A stretch of DNA of 11,933 bases from Thermoplasmata archaeon (GTDB lineage: Archaea; Thermoplasmatota; Thermoplasmata; Lutacidiplasmatales; UBA184). The stretch is taken from assembly GCA_021792485.1 (NCBI GenBank), contig JAJYUO010000019.1, positions 1-11,933 of the forward strand, written 5' to 3'. A program made the position numbers and the translations under genes. Under the pieces are notes generated by a model. It worked only from the letters and a program-made list of their open reading frames with translations. It was not told where the DNA came from and made no database searches. Shown piece after piece: positions 1 to 6,002 of the stretch (the first letter of the stretch is position 1; each line of letters starts with the position of its first letter).

Positions 1-1
1 C

Positions 2-820
2 CAGCCAGTCGCCCTGACGGCCCGCATTCCGGACAAGGACCGCTTCCAGATGCGGTTCACCCAGTCCGACCTCGTGCGGATCCTGTGCACCGACGGACCG
101 TTCGAGAAGTCCGACTTCTTCCCCGTGCCGTCGGTCGCGCCGATCTCGGAGCTCGTCTCGATCATCCACGGCGAGGAGAAGATGACCCTGACGACGCACC
201 CCGGCTGCGGATGCGCGACGTTCGCCTTCATCTCGCAGGACGGGCAGAAGATCACGCCCCTACCGCGGTTCATGGACGTCGACGGGTTCTTCGAGAGCGT
301 CGAGGGCATGATCGACAAGTACCGGGACGCGCGGTTCGCCCGGGTGCGCACCGCGGTCGCGGGAGCCCGCCTGCTCCACGATGTCGCGAAGTTCTTCGAC
401 TTCTCCAAGGCGCCGGAGGGCCTGGACGAGAAGAACTGCGTGAAGGTCATCGCCTCGATCTTCACGGAAGGGAACAAGGAGGCCGTCGCGAAGTTCACCT
501 GGAGGACCCTCTACATCGGCAACATGCACTTCCAGGACGCCTACGACTACGACATCCAGCGCCTGATGCGCTGCGATATCCACTACTCGGTCCCCGACGG
601 TCGGATCATCCCGTTCTGCTCGTACAACTCGGGCCCGATCTACCGGACGGAGGTCGAGCAGAAGTTCTCGATCCCGATCCCGGACTGGCAGAAGGCGAAG
701 CAGCAGGCCGGCGTCCCGCTGAAGACGATCGAGACGATGGGCGTCAACGGCGAGGTCATCGTCGACCCGGAGTACTACAAGATCAAGGCGCTCAAGAACG
801 CCCCCGGGATGGCTACCTAA
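2..820 (+). CDS. Radical SAM enzyme, tetraether-synthase (Tes/MJ0619)-like, C-terminal part (5' truncated)
   Basis: The reading frame is open from base 2 into the window, so the gene starts upstream; the ATG at 50 is internal, since the 16 preceding codons (QPVALTARIPDKDRFQ) read as part of the same protein. The visible 272 residues lack the CxxxCxxC cluster motif, which would lie in the missing part. What I recognise is the C-terminal region of the archaeal radical SAM family that includes Tes, the enzyme joining lipid chains into membrane-spanning tetraethers: DFFPVPSVAPIS, TTHPGCGCATFAF, then PLPRFMDVDGF, and near the end GNMHFQDAYDYDIQRLMRC followed by IHYSVPDGRIIPFCSYN. The cysteines in HPGCGC, MRC and PFC could hold the extra clusters known in Tes. 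A Tes paralogue acting on another lipid is possible. It is convergent with the SWIM gene, 26 bp between stops. Confidence 0.65.
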   Translation, partial: QPVALTARIPDKDRFQMRFTQSDLVRILCTDGPFEKSDFFPVPSVAPISELVSIIHGEEKMTLTTHPGCGCATFAFISQDGQKITPLPRFMDVDGFFESVEGMIDKYRDARFARVRTAVAGARLLHDVAKFFDFSKAPEGLDEKNCVKVIASIFTEGNKEAVAKFTWRTLYIGNMHFQDAYDYDIQRLMRCDIHYSVPDGRIIPFCSYNSGPIYRTEVEQKFSIPIPDWQKAKQQAGVPLKTIETMGVNGEVIVDPEYYKIKALKNAPGMAT

Positions 821-846
821 AGCCGGGTCGTCCCCTCCGAACGGCC

Positions 847-1353
847 CTAGGGCGCCGCTCCAACCCTTTCCTTCTTCCCGGCTCTCTTCGGATCCGCCCG
901 GGCGAGCCCCTCGCCCGCGTAAACCATCCGGTGGGCCGGCGATAGGCCCGACGGGACCGAGCGGGCCCTCCGATCGATCTCTTCCCACATGGGCGCGCCG
1001 CCCGTCTCGGCGGCCGGGTTCGGGTCCGGCACCGCTTCCGGGTGCAGGCCGAGCCAGCGGATCGACGCTTCGATGTGCTTGCAGGTGCCGAGCCCGGCAC
1101 GGGCGAAGTCCGCGCACGTGCACAGGGCCACGCCGCGATCGGGGTAGACCGGCAGGAGCACGAGGTAATGCGTCCCGTGAACCGGATTGCGGACCTCGAG
1201 CCGGGGATACGGCCCCGGCAGCCGCTGGAAATCGAGCGGCTCTTCCAGCGCCCGCGCCCTGCGCTCTTCGACGCCTCCCCTGTCCACCGGGGGCGAACGC
1301 CGGGACGACCGGGCGGACCGAGGGCCCGAGCGGGGCGTCATCCGTCGGCCCAT
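847..1353 (-). CDS. SWIM zinc-finger domain protein
   Basis: This is a 168-aa protein with an arginine-rich N-terminus (residues 2-32) and a compact central domain. The SWIM signature CxC-xn-CxH is clear: C78-T-C80, then C91-K-H93, in the string LCTCADFARAGLGTCKHIEA. A strand-rich stretch before it (YLVLLPVYPDRGVA) fits the usual SWIM fold. SWIM domains bind zinc and are linked to DNA or protein contacts; in haloarchaea and other archaea they occur in small stand-alone proteins. No enzyme domain is visible. Start choice is uncertain: ATG 1353 gives the full length, while ATG 1341 lies about 25 nt from a weak TATA-like stretch near 1362-1369 and would suit leaderless initiation; both leave the domain intact. 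Divergent from the 1473 operon. Confidence 0.72.
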   Translation of the reverse strand: MGRRMTPRSGPRSARSSRRSPPVDRGGVEERRARALEEPLDFQRLPGPYPRLEVRNPVHGTHYLVLLPVYPDRGVALCTCADFARAGLGTCKHIEASIRWLGLHPEAVPDPNPAAETGGAPMWEEIDRRARSVPSGLSPAHRMVYAGEGLARADPKRAGKKERVGAAP

Positions 1354-1442
1354 GGGGCCTCGCCTACATGGGGTTGGCCCGAGAACGCCCGCTCTCCCCC
1401 GCGGCGCGTCCGACCTGCGCGTCCGTTCTCGAGCCTACAACG

Positions 1443-1448
1443 GTTATC
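1443..1448 (+). promoter_or_regulatory. TATA-like box of the 1473 operon
   Basis: GTTATC sits centred about 27 nt before the ATG at 1473, in otherwise GC-rich DNA. That is the archaeal TATA-to-start spacing expected for leaderless transcription. The 119-bp gap between the SWIM gene and this operon holds nothing else I can support. Confidence 0.45.
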
Positions 1449-1472
1449 TCGACCCGCCGGGGTGCCGCGCTC

Positions 1473-1697
1473 ATGTCGTCGCTACGCGCGGCCCGCGCCC
1501 CCCGCGCTCCGATCCGCCGCGGCTACCTGGTCGGCCTCGGCCTGCTCTTCACGATCGTCGGGGTCGCGCTCCTCTCGTTGTTCCTGCCGACGGACCCATC
1601 GTCGTATGAGCACATCCTTCCGATCGCGATCGGGGTCTTCGCGTGCCTGTGGATCGGGGGGATCTTGCTCGGACGATCCCGCGGAGCTCCTCCGTGA
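1473..1697 (+). CDS. Small two-helix membrane protein, unknown function
   Basis: A 74-aa protein starting at ATG 1473 with a basic N-terminus (SSLRAARAPRAPIRRG) followed by two hydrophobic helices: about residues 18-34 (YLVGLGLLFTIVGVALL) and about 49-66 (LPIAIGVFACLWIGGILL), joined by a short acidic/polar loop. The positive N-terminus suggests it stays in the cytoplasm with a hairpin through the membrane. An upstream in-frame ATG at 1368 exists but would add an arginine-rich stretch and lie before the TATA-like box, so 1473 is preferred. Its TGA overlaps the GTG of the next gene (GTGA, 4 bp), indicating translational coupling with the HAD phosphatase. I do not recognise the family. Confidence 0.6.
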   Translation: MSSLRAARAPRAPIRRGYLVGLGLLFTIVGVALLSLFLPTDPSSYEHILPIAIGVFACLWIGGILLGRSRGAPP

Positions 1698-2356
1698 CGG
1701 CTCCCGGGACGGGGTTCCCGTGGGAGCTCGTCACCTTCGACATCGATGGGACGCTGACCACGGTCCACGGCTGGGCCCGGATCGCTGAGGTGCTCGGGCG
1801 CACGGCGGCGTATCGCGCGACGACCGATCGGTTCCGGGCCGGGAAGATCGGGGAAGACGAGCACCTCGCCAACCTCCTCGCCATCGCCGAGGGGGCGAGC
1901 ATTCCCGAGATCGAGTCGGCCCTGGAGACCACCCCCCGGATCCGATCCATCCCCGAGACCGTAGCGGAGCTTCACCGTCAGGGCGCTCGGATCGCGCTGC
2001 TGACGCACAACCCCCAGTACGTCTGCGAGTGGTACGTCCGGAAGTTCGGCTTCGACGACTTCGAGGGCGTGCGCGTTCCCGGGCCTATCGGAGACCGGAT
2101 CCCCCCACCGGGCGCCGTCCACGCCGACAAGACGGAGCTGCTCGACCGCCTCCTTCGTCGGCTCGGCGTCGGTCCGCGCCGCTGCGTGCATGTCGGGGAC
2201 GCCGCGCCGGACGTCCGGGTCTTCCGGCGCGTCGGCGGAGGGATCGCCCTCAACGCCCGGAGCCCGGCCGTCCGAGCGGCGGCCGATGTCGTCGCCGATC
2301 TAGAAGATCTATCAAGGCTCGGGCCGATCCTCGCGGAGCTGTCTCCTCGGAAGTGA
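1694..2356 (+). CDS. HAD-superfamily phosphatase, SerB-like
   Basis: A 220-aa HAD hydrolase. Motif I is D16-I-D18-G-T (nucleophile D16, acid/base D18), motif II is T104 in LLTHNPQ, motif III lysine is K146 in ADKTELL, and motif IV is GDAAPD with D169 and D173. The helical cap inserted after motif I (about residues 22-85) and overall size match phosphoserine phosphatase-like (SerB) HADs, so a small phosphorylated metabolite is the expected substrate; phosphoserine is a guess. Start is GTG 1694, overlapping the upstream stop by 4 bp and preceded by GGAG at 1683-1686, 7 nt away. A longer reading back to 1643 would run deep into the membrane-protein gene. The N-terminus (TAPGTGFPWE) directly precedes the first strand. 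Confidence 0.82.
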   Translation: MTAPGTGFPWELVTFDIDGTLTTVHGWARIAEVLGRTAAYRATTDRFRAGKIGEDEHLANLLAIAEGASIPEIESALETTPRIRSIPETVAELHRQGARIALLTHNPQYVCEWYVRKFGFDDFEGVRVPGPIGDRIPPPGAVHADKTELLDRLLRRLGVGPRRCVHVGDAAPDVRVFRRVGGGIALNARSPAVRAAADVVADLEDLSRLGPILAELSPRK

Positions 2357-2381
2357 ACGATGCCTTCTTGGACTTGTGAGA

Positions 2382-2390
2382 TTTCATATA
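2382..2390 (+). promoter_or_regulatory. TATA-like box for the 2419 gene
   Basis: TTTCATATA is the most AT-rich stretch in this region. Its centre at about 2386 predicts a transcript start near 2412, giving a leader of only about 7 nt before ATG 2419. Confidence 0.5.
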
Positions 2391-2394
2391 CCGC

Positions 2395-2410
2395 GCGGCC
2401 TTCGGGCCGC
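2395..2410 (+). other. Perfect hairpin with a UUCG tetraloop
   Basis: GCGGCC-TTCG-GGCCGC is a perfect 6-bp stem closed by C(UUCG)G, the exceptionally stable tetraloop. It lies 39 nt after the HAD stop and 8 nt before the next ATG, between the TATA-like box and the start. As RNA it could protect or end transcripts coming from the 1473-2356 operon; if the TATA call is right it is largely outside the 2419 mRNA. Confidence 0.6.
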
Positions 2411-2418
2411 TCGGGTCG

Positions 2419-3030
2419 ATGGAGTACGTCATCCTGCGCTCGATACGGCCGACATGGCTCACGATGCAGTTGCCCGACGACGCGGCCGAACTGCTCCGCT
2501 ACCGCGGTCCGTCCGCTCGGGCGGAGATCGATCGGACCGGTTCGATCTCCTTCCTCGCCCGGGGCTCGGGGATCGCCCGGGTGGTCGCGAGCCATCTCGC
2601 CCGCGAACCGCTCGCCATCGAGCAGCTCCGCGACCGCCTGATCGCGACCGCTCGACCCGGAGAGCGCAGGCTCTTCTCCATCCCGTCGGCCCTCGTGGAG
2701 TACCTCGGCCTCACCGTCGAGGTGCGCGGCCCCCGGATGGGACGCCGGACCGACGACCAGATGATCTGGTTCCTTCCCGCCCCGGAGTACTACGAGTTCC
2801 GGGCCGCCGAAGGGGCTCCGATGGCGTGGAAGGGACGTTCGCACGGAGGGATGGCGCACGTCTACGTCGCGAAGGCGACCCTCCCCGGGCCGAAGGCGCT
2901 ATCGGGCCTCGCCGACATGGAATCCCATATCGAGACGGAGGATTGGACGCGAGCGATCGAGGCGCTCCAGCGCGGGCCTGCGGCGCCGGGGCGCGCCTCG
3001 TCGGCGCCGCGTCTGACGAAGGCGTTTTAG
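2419..3030 (+). CDS. Conserved-looking hypothetical protein, 203 aa
   Basis: I do not recognise this family with confidence. The protein is soluble, without signal peptide or membrane segment. Residues about 10-75 alternate strands and helices (WLTMQLPDDAAELLRY, then ISFLARGSGIARVVASHL). Residues about 84-125 (RLFSIPSALVEYLGLTVEV, then DDQMIWFLPAPEYYEFR) loosely recall the small beta domains of AbrB/SpoVT-type proteins, but without a diagnostic motif. A GMAHVYVAKATLPGPKALSG stretch follows, and the last 20 residues are low-complexity. Codon use is strongly GC3-rich like its neighbours, which supports real coding. Start ATG 2419 follows a TATA-like box at the distance expected for a nearly leaderless mRNA. 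Confidence 0.65.
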   Translation: MEYVILRSIRPTWLTMQLPDDAAELLRYRGPSARAEIDRTGSISFLARGSGIARVVASHLAREPLAIEQLRDRLIATARPGERRLFSIPSALVEYLGLTVEVRGPRMGRRTDDQMIWFLPAPEYYEFRAAEGAPMAWKGRSHGGMAHVYVAKATLPGPKALSGLADMESHIETEDWTRAIEALQRGPAAPGRASSAPRLTKAF

Positions 3031-3036
3031 AAACTC

Positions 3037-3043
3037 CTATATG
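3037..3043 (+). promoter_or_regulatory. TATA-like box upstream of the 3129 gene
   Basis: CTATATG begins 7 nt after the preceding stop. Its centre at 3040 predicts transcription from about 3066, which coincides with an in-frame GTG. The codons between 3066 and 3128 (many T-ending, AGG, TCT) do not look coding, so a 63-nt leader to ATG 3129 is preferred. Confidence 0.45.
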
Positions 3044-3128
3044 GGACCCCCGAGATAGATACGTCGTGGCCTCCGGGAATTCTCGGCCCTCTAGGTCTTC
3101 TTCGTACGTCGCCGCGCCCGGTAGCGCG

Positions 3129-3755
3129 ATGGCGTCGCCGGCGATCGGCTTCTCCGCCCCCGGCGCGCGCGGGACAACGGGGCCCGAGGTCCCGGTGCTC
3201 GAGGAGCCGTTGTGCCCGGCCCCGGTCGACCACGACTCGCTCGCCAAGGCGATCCGACGGTCGATCGGCCACGACGGCATGCGGCCCGAGGACGCACGCA
3301 CGGTCGCCGCGCACGTCCTCAACTTCTTCGGATTCAACGAACGGATCATCGACAACGTTCTCGAGCCGGACGACCGCGATACCTTCTACATGCTCGAGGA
3401 CCGCGGCATCCTCGAGACCGAACGCGACGAGACGACCCTCTACGACGGCCGGGAGTGGCGGATCCACTACTGGATGATCCGCAAGGACCGGATCGTGGAG
3501 CTCGCCGAGGAAGAGACCCGGGCGATGGCCGACGCGGGCGAGAAGGACGTCGTCTACTCGGGCCGGGCGGCCCGAACGTTCTCGACCTTCCACCTCCCGC
3601 ATGGAGAATCCGGAACCGGCCTCGCTGCCCACGCGGTCTACCACGAGCTGGGGGACGAGATTTGGCTCGAGCGCGAGCGACCCGCTCCCGAACCGGATCC
3701 CCGGCCGTCGGAGCTGCCCGCTTCCACGACCCGCCGGACCGCTCGGACCCGCTAG
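3129..3755 (+). CDS. Hypothetical protein with winged-helix-like region
   Basis: A 208-aa protein from ATG 3129. After a flexible N-terminus (1-33), residues about 35-78 are helical (DHDSLAKAIRRSIGHDG, then ARTVAAHVLNFFGFNERIID), and residues about 83-126 read as a helix plus beta-wing: DTFYMLEDRGILETERDET, then WRIHYWMIRKDRIVEL. That order is typical of winged-helix proteins. Helices and a proline/arginine-rich tail follow. I recall similar short proteins in Thermoplasmatota annotated as a domain of unknown function (possibly DUF6015), but cannot verify this. Alternative start GTG 3066 would add 21 residues of poor codon quality. It is followed by a run of seven T and then trmY. A DNA-binding role is inference only. 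Confidence 0.62.
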   Translation: MASPAIGFSAPGARGTTGPEVPVLEEPLCPAPVDHDSLAKAIRRSIGHDGMRPEDARTVAAHVLNFFGFNERIIDNVLEPDDRDTFYMLEDRGILETERDETTLYDGREWRIHYWMIRKDRIVELAEEETRAMADAGEKDVVYSGRAARTFSTFHLPHGESGTGLAAHAVYHELGDEIWLERERPAPEPDPRPSELPASTTRRTARTR

Positions 3756-3770
3756 GCGCCTCCGCCATCG

Positions 3771-3777
3771 TTTTTTT
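3771..3777 (+). terminator. Seven-T tract, possible archaeal terminator
   Basis: TTTTTTT lies 15 nt after the stop of the 3129 gene and is the longest T run in this very GC-rich window. It is flanked by CCGCC and GGCGG, which could pair around it. Oligo-T on the coding strand is the archaeal intrinsic termination signal. It is also centred 25 nt before the GTG of trmY, where a TATA box would sit, so it may mark both ends. Confidence 0.4.
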
Positions 3778-3798
3778 GGCGGCGGACTCCGCGGGCAC

Positions 3799-4410
3799 GT
3801 GAGGCGCTTCGTCCTATTGGTCCACCGCGTCCCTTCCAACGGCGCGTTCACCCTGAACGACCTCGCCGGGGGAGCCGGACGGATGGACGAGGTCGCCCGC
3901 GCTGTGTCGACCGCCTTCACGGTCTCGAACGATCTGCGTCGGGACACCCAGGCGATCCTCCTGTTCGCCGGAAGCGGACCGAGCGCCGCCGGTCGCCGGA
4001 TCACGGTCTCGGGGGCACGGGTCCGGTACCTGAACCCGGACGAGCGATCGACCGCGGCGCTCCTGAAGAATGCGCTCGTGCGCGCCGCCGACTTCCCGCG
4101 GGAGTTCGAATCCTCCCCGGGGATCGTCGCCGGCCCGATCGACGTGGGCCAGGAACTGCGAAGGCTCGCGATGGAGCCGGGCGGCGTGTGGCTGACCGAA
4201 GGCGGGACCCTCTGGCGGTCCCGGCCGCCCGTCGGACCGCCGACGACGTTCTTCCTCTCCGACCCGTACGAGCCGACGGAGGCGGAGCAGGCGATCCTCG
4301 TGGCCGCGGGACTGCCGACCGTCTCGCTCGGGCCCCGATCGCTGCGGACCAGCCAGGTGATCGACCTTGTCCACCACGAGCTCGACCTCGCCGAGGCGGG
4401 CGCGGCGTAG
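3799..4410 (+). CDS. trmY: tRNA (pseudouridine(54)-N1)-methyltransferase TrmY
   Basis: This 203-aa SPOUT-class methyltransferase uses S-adenosylmethionine to convert pseudouridine 54 in the tRNA T-loop to N1-methylpseudouridine, the archaeal counterpart of bacterial m5U54. Recognition rests on the N-terminus RRFVLLVHRVPSNGAFTLND followed by LAGGAGRMDEVARAV, the central KNALVRA stretch, and the C-terminal knot region that binds SAM: GGVWLTEGG (128-136), FFLSDPYEPTEAEQAIL (151-167) and VSLGPRSLRTSQVIDLVHHELD (175-196). Length fits the family (about 200 aa). Start is GTG 3799, which matches the family N-terminus; in-frame sequence upstream belongs to the preceding gene in another frame. The C-terminal cysteine found in some TrmY proteins is absent here. 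Convergent with the FtsZ-like gene, 11 bp apart. Confidence 0.88.
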   Translation: MRRFVLLVHRVPSNGAFTLNDLAGGAGRMDEVARAVSTAFTVSNDLRRDTQAILLFAGSGPSAAGRRITVSGARVRYLNPDERSTAALLKNALVRAADFPREFESSPGIVAGPIDVGQELRRLAMEPGGVWLTEGGTLWRSRPPVGPPTTFFLSDPYEPTEAEQAILVAAGLPTVSLGPRSLRTSQVIDLVHHELDLAEAGAA

Positions 4411-4421
4411 ACCGCGCCCGT

Positions 4422-5441
4422 TCAGCGGGCGATGGCGGCCCGGGCCGGCGCTGCGCCGAGCAGGCCGTGGATCGATCCGACGCGGATCCCCGAGACGAGG
4501 CCCGTGAGGCGCACGAGCTCGCGCGGCTCCGGGCGGACCCGCGTTCCGAAGAGGAGCTCCTCCGGATCCCCGAGATGCGCCCGGGCGTTCTCGAGCACCT
4601 GATCGAACGTTCCCAGCGTGAGGTTCGATCCGCCCTCGATGTGCAGCAGGGCCCGCGGCCGGGGACCGAGCTCGAAGTCGAGCAGGCTGTCGCGCAGTGC
4701 CTGCGGGAGCAGCCGCTCCGGCTCCGAGACGTGCACTTCGCCCGAGAGCAACGTCGAGATTCCCGAACCCTCGAGGTGGCGCTTGACCGTGGCGAGGTCG
4801 ACGTTCAGCTGGGAGGGGTTCTCGACCATGTCGACCATGCTCGTGACGAGGCCGTGCAGGAAGGCGTTCCGCACCCCCAGCGCCCGGTGGATCGGCAGCG
4901 AGTCGAATCGGCGCAGTTTTTCGTTGGCCAATAGAAGCAGCAGGCCGCCCATCTCCTCGAGCTCCTCCAGAGCGGCGCGGACGGACTCGCGCCGGCCCGC
5001 GTTGCTGCGGACCTCCACGTGGAACGGGAGGAAGGCGACCGGGACCGGAATCGCGTCGGTCTCCCGCAGCTCGCGGGCCAGATAGGGCAGCAGCGCGCTT
5101 CCCGTGCCGCCGCCGAGGGCGCCGAAGAGGAACACGACCTCGTAGGACCGAAGCTGCCGGAGGATCTCGTCGCGCTCCTCTTCGATGGCGCCGAGGACGC
5201 CCTCTCGGTCCCCGCCGGACCCACGCCCCCGGAAGCGTCGGTGGCCGATGAGGATGCGCCGATCGATCGGCATCCGTTCGAGATGCGCGGCGTCGGTGTT
5301 GATCGCGAGCGGTCGGACGTCCGGGATCGCGAGCCCGAGCAGATCCCGGACGGCCTCCGAGCCCGCGCCTCCGAGTCCGACCACGGCGAACGACGTCGGT
5401 CGGTCGAACCCGGCCCATGCCGTCGCCTCGCCCGCTGGCAT
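4422..5441 (-). CDS. Divergent FtsZ-family GTPase homologue
   Basis: A 339-aa protein covering both FtsZ domains. Nucleotide-domain motifs: VGLGGAGSEAV (21-31), NTDAAHL (48-54), and the tubulin signature region GALGGGTGSA (107-116). The H7/T7 part aligns without gaps to E. coli FtsZ (NDVLKGAV to NVDFADV): here NAFLHGLV to NVDLATV. Thus guanine-contacting D187 is A193, catalytic D212 is T218, while D209 is kept as D215. The activation domain (about 258-320) keeps the FtsZ pattern (RALLHIEGGSNLTL, then RELVRLTGLVSGI). There is no long tail or conserved C-terminal peptide. Start ATG 5441 is preceded by GGAG at 5451-5448 with 6-nt spacing and lies 15 nt after the RHH stop, so the two form an operon. 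FtsZ2-like, CetZ-like or a separate archaeal paralogue cannot be settled here; plain FtsZ-type alignment argues against CetZ. Confidence 0.85.
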   Translation of the reverse strand: MPAGEATAWAGFDRPTSFAVVGLGGAGSEAVRDLLGLAIPDVRPLAINTDAAHLERMPIDRRILIGHRRFRGRGSGGDREGVLGAIEEERDEILRQLRSYEVVFLFGALGGGTGSALLPYLARELRETDAIPVPVAFLPFHVEVRSNAGRRESVRAALEELEEMGGLLLLLANEKLRRFDSLPIHRALGVRNAFLHGLVTSMVDMVENPSQLNVDLATVKRHLEGSGISTLLSGEVHVSEPERLLPQALRDSLLDFELGPRPRALLHIEGGSNLTLGTFDQVLENARAHLGDPEELLFGTRVRPEPRELVRLTGLVSGIRVGSIHGLLGAAPARAAIAR

Positions 5442-5456
5442 GTCTCGCTCCGCCGC

Positions 5457-5822
5457 CTACGGCGCTGTCGGCGGTCCGTTCGCGGCCGCGGCTTCGGCGA
5501 GAGCGCGCGTCGGGCGTGCGGCCGAGGACGCCTCGATCCGCTGGCGAATGTACTCGCGCACGGCCCACCGGACCGCGTCGTCGACGGAGACCGAATTTCC
5601 GTCGCGAACGAATTGCTCAAGCCGGTTGTTGTCGTGCTTGGAAAGCTCGACGACGACCTTGCGAACATTCGGCGGAGGGAGATGGACCTCGACGTACCGC
5701 TCGAGCCCTTCGCGGATCGTGTCCGAGATCGTCGGGGTCCCCTTCTCCTGCTGGATGTGCTTCAGCTTCTCCAGAAGGTCCTGCGGGATCCGAACTGTGA
5801 CCCGCTCCGACGTTTCGGTCAT
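5457..5822 (-). CDS. Tandem ribbon-helix-helix transcriptional regulator (CdrS-like context)
   Basis: A 121-aa protein with two ribbon-helix-helix (MetJ/Arc/CopG) units: residues about 6-45 (strand RVTVRIP, helices DLLEKLKHIQQEKG and TISDTIREGLERYVE) and about 53-96 (strand RKVVVEL, helices DNNRLEQFVRDG and SVDDAVRWAVREYIRQRI). Each strand would insert into the DNA major groove; two units in one chain could form a pseudo-dimer. The tail is alanine/proline-rich. It sits directly upstream of the FtsZ homologue. In haloarchaea the RHH protein CdrS is encoded next to ftsZ2 and controls it, so a similar role in cell division control is a reasonable inference. The leader contains a perfect inverted repeat 4 nt before the ATG, suggesting autoregulation. 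Confidence 0.85.
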   Translation of the reverse strand: MTETSERVTVRIPQDLLEKLKHIQQEKGTPTISDTIREGLERYVEVHLPPPNVRKVVVELSKHDNNRLEQFVRDGNSVSVDDAVRWAVREYIRQRIEASSAARPTRALAEAAAANGPPTAP

Positions 5823-5825
5823 TTC

Positions 5826-5856
5826 CGTCAGACAATGTGCGGCGTTTTGTCTGACG
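5826..5856. promoter_or_regulatory. Perfect 10-bp-arm inverted repeat, candidate operator of the RHH-ftsZ operon
   Basis: CGTCAGACAA (5826-5835) and TTGTCTGACG (5847-5856) are exact reverse complements separated by 11 bp, so half-site centres are two helical turns (21 bp) apart. The repeat ends 3 bp before the RHH ATG (5822) and covers the predicted transcript start and leader. That position suits a repressor site bound by the downstream-encoded RHH protein. As RNA it could also form a hairpin masking the start. Confidence 0.7.
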
Positions 5857-5875
5857 AATGACAGATGCGCGTTCT

Positions 5876-5882
5876 AGTATTT
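5876..5882 (-). promoter_or_regulatory. TATA-like box of the RHH-ftsZ operon
   Basis: On the minus strand this reads AAATACT, preceded by TTC. Its centre at 5879 predicts a start near 5853, inside the left end of the inverted repeat and about 30 nt before the ATG. Confidence 0.45.
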
Positions 5883-5964
5883 GAACCCCGCCTGCGGGCG
5901 GCACGGCCTTCGTGGCGCTCGTTCGACGCGCGGGTCCCGGGCCGGTCTTCGCACCGAATCTTCA

Positions 5965-5979
5965 AGCGCGCAGCGCGCT
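5965..5979. repeat. 15-bp odd palindrome in the leader of the M13 peptidase gene
   Basis: AGCGCGC-A-GCGCGCT has perfect 7-bp arms around one central base. It lies between a weak TATA-like stretch (about 5957-5965) and the GGTGA ribosome-binding site at 5990-5994. It could be an operator, but short GC palindromes are expected by chance in this DNA. The rest of the 180-bp gap between the RHH and peptidase genes shows nothing else clear. Confidence 0.3.
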
Positions 5980-6002
5980 CCCCTTCCCCGGTGAACTCTT
6001 CG

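Noticed and set aside
50..820. Loss of a cysteine at PVPS in the Tes-like protein
   Set aside because: Some families have PVPC here, but I recall members of this radical SAM group without it, so I could not call it an anomaly.
260..1123. 287-codon minus-strand open frame
   Set aside because: Antisense to the radical SAM gene, whose motifs are unmistakable; the rest overlaps the SWIM gene in another frame.
3066..3128. Leaderless GTG start at 3066 for the winged-helix-like gene
   Set aside because: Spacing to the TATA-like box is good, but these 21 codons have T-rich third positions and rare codons unlike the rest of the gene, so ATG 3129 was preferred.
3814..5568. 584-codon open frame on the minus strand
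   Set aside because: It is arginine/proline-rich with no domain, and it covers trmY antisense and the true FtsZ-like gene in another frame; long shadow frames are expected at this GC content.
5865..6002. Upstream ATG 5865 for the M13 peptidase
   Set aside because: The extra 46 residues are arginine-rich, not a signal peptide and not family-like; ATG 6003 has a proper GGTGA site.
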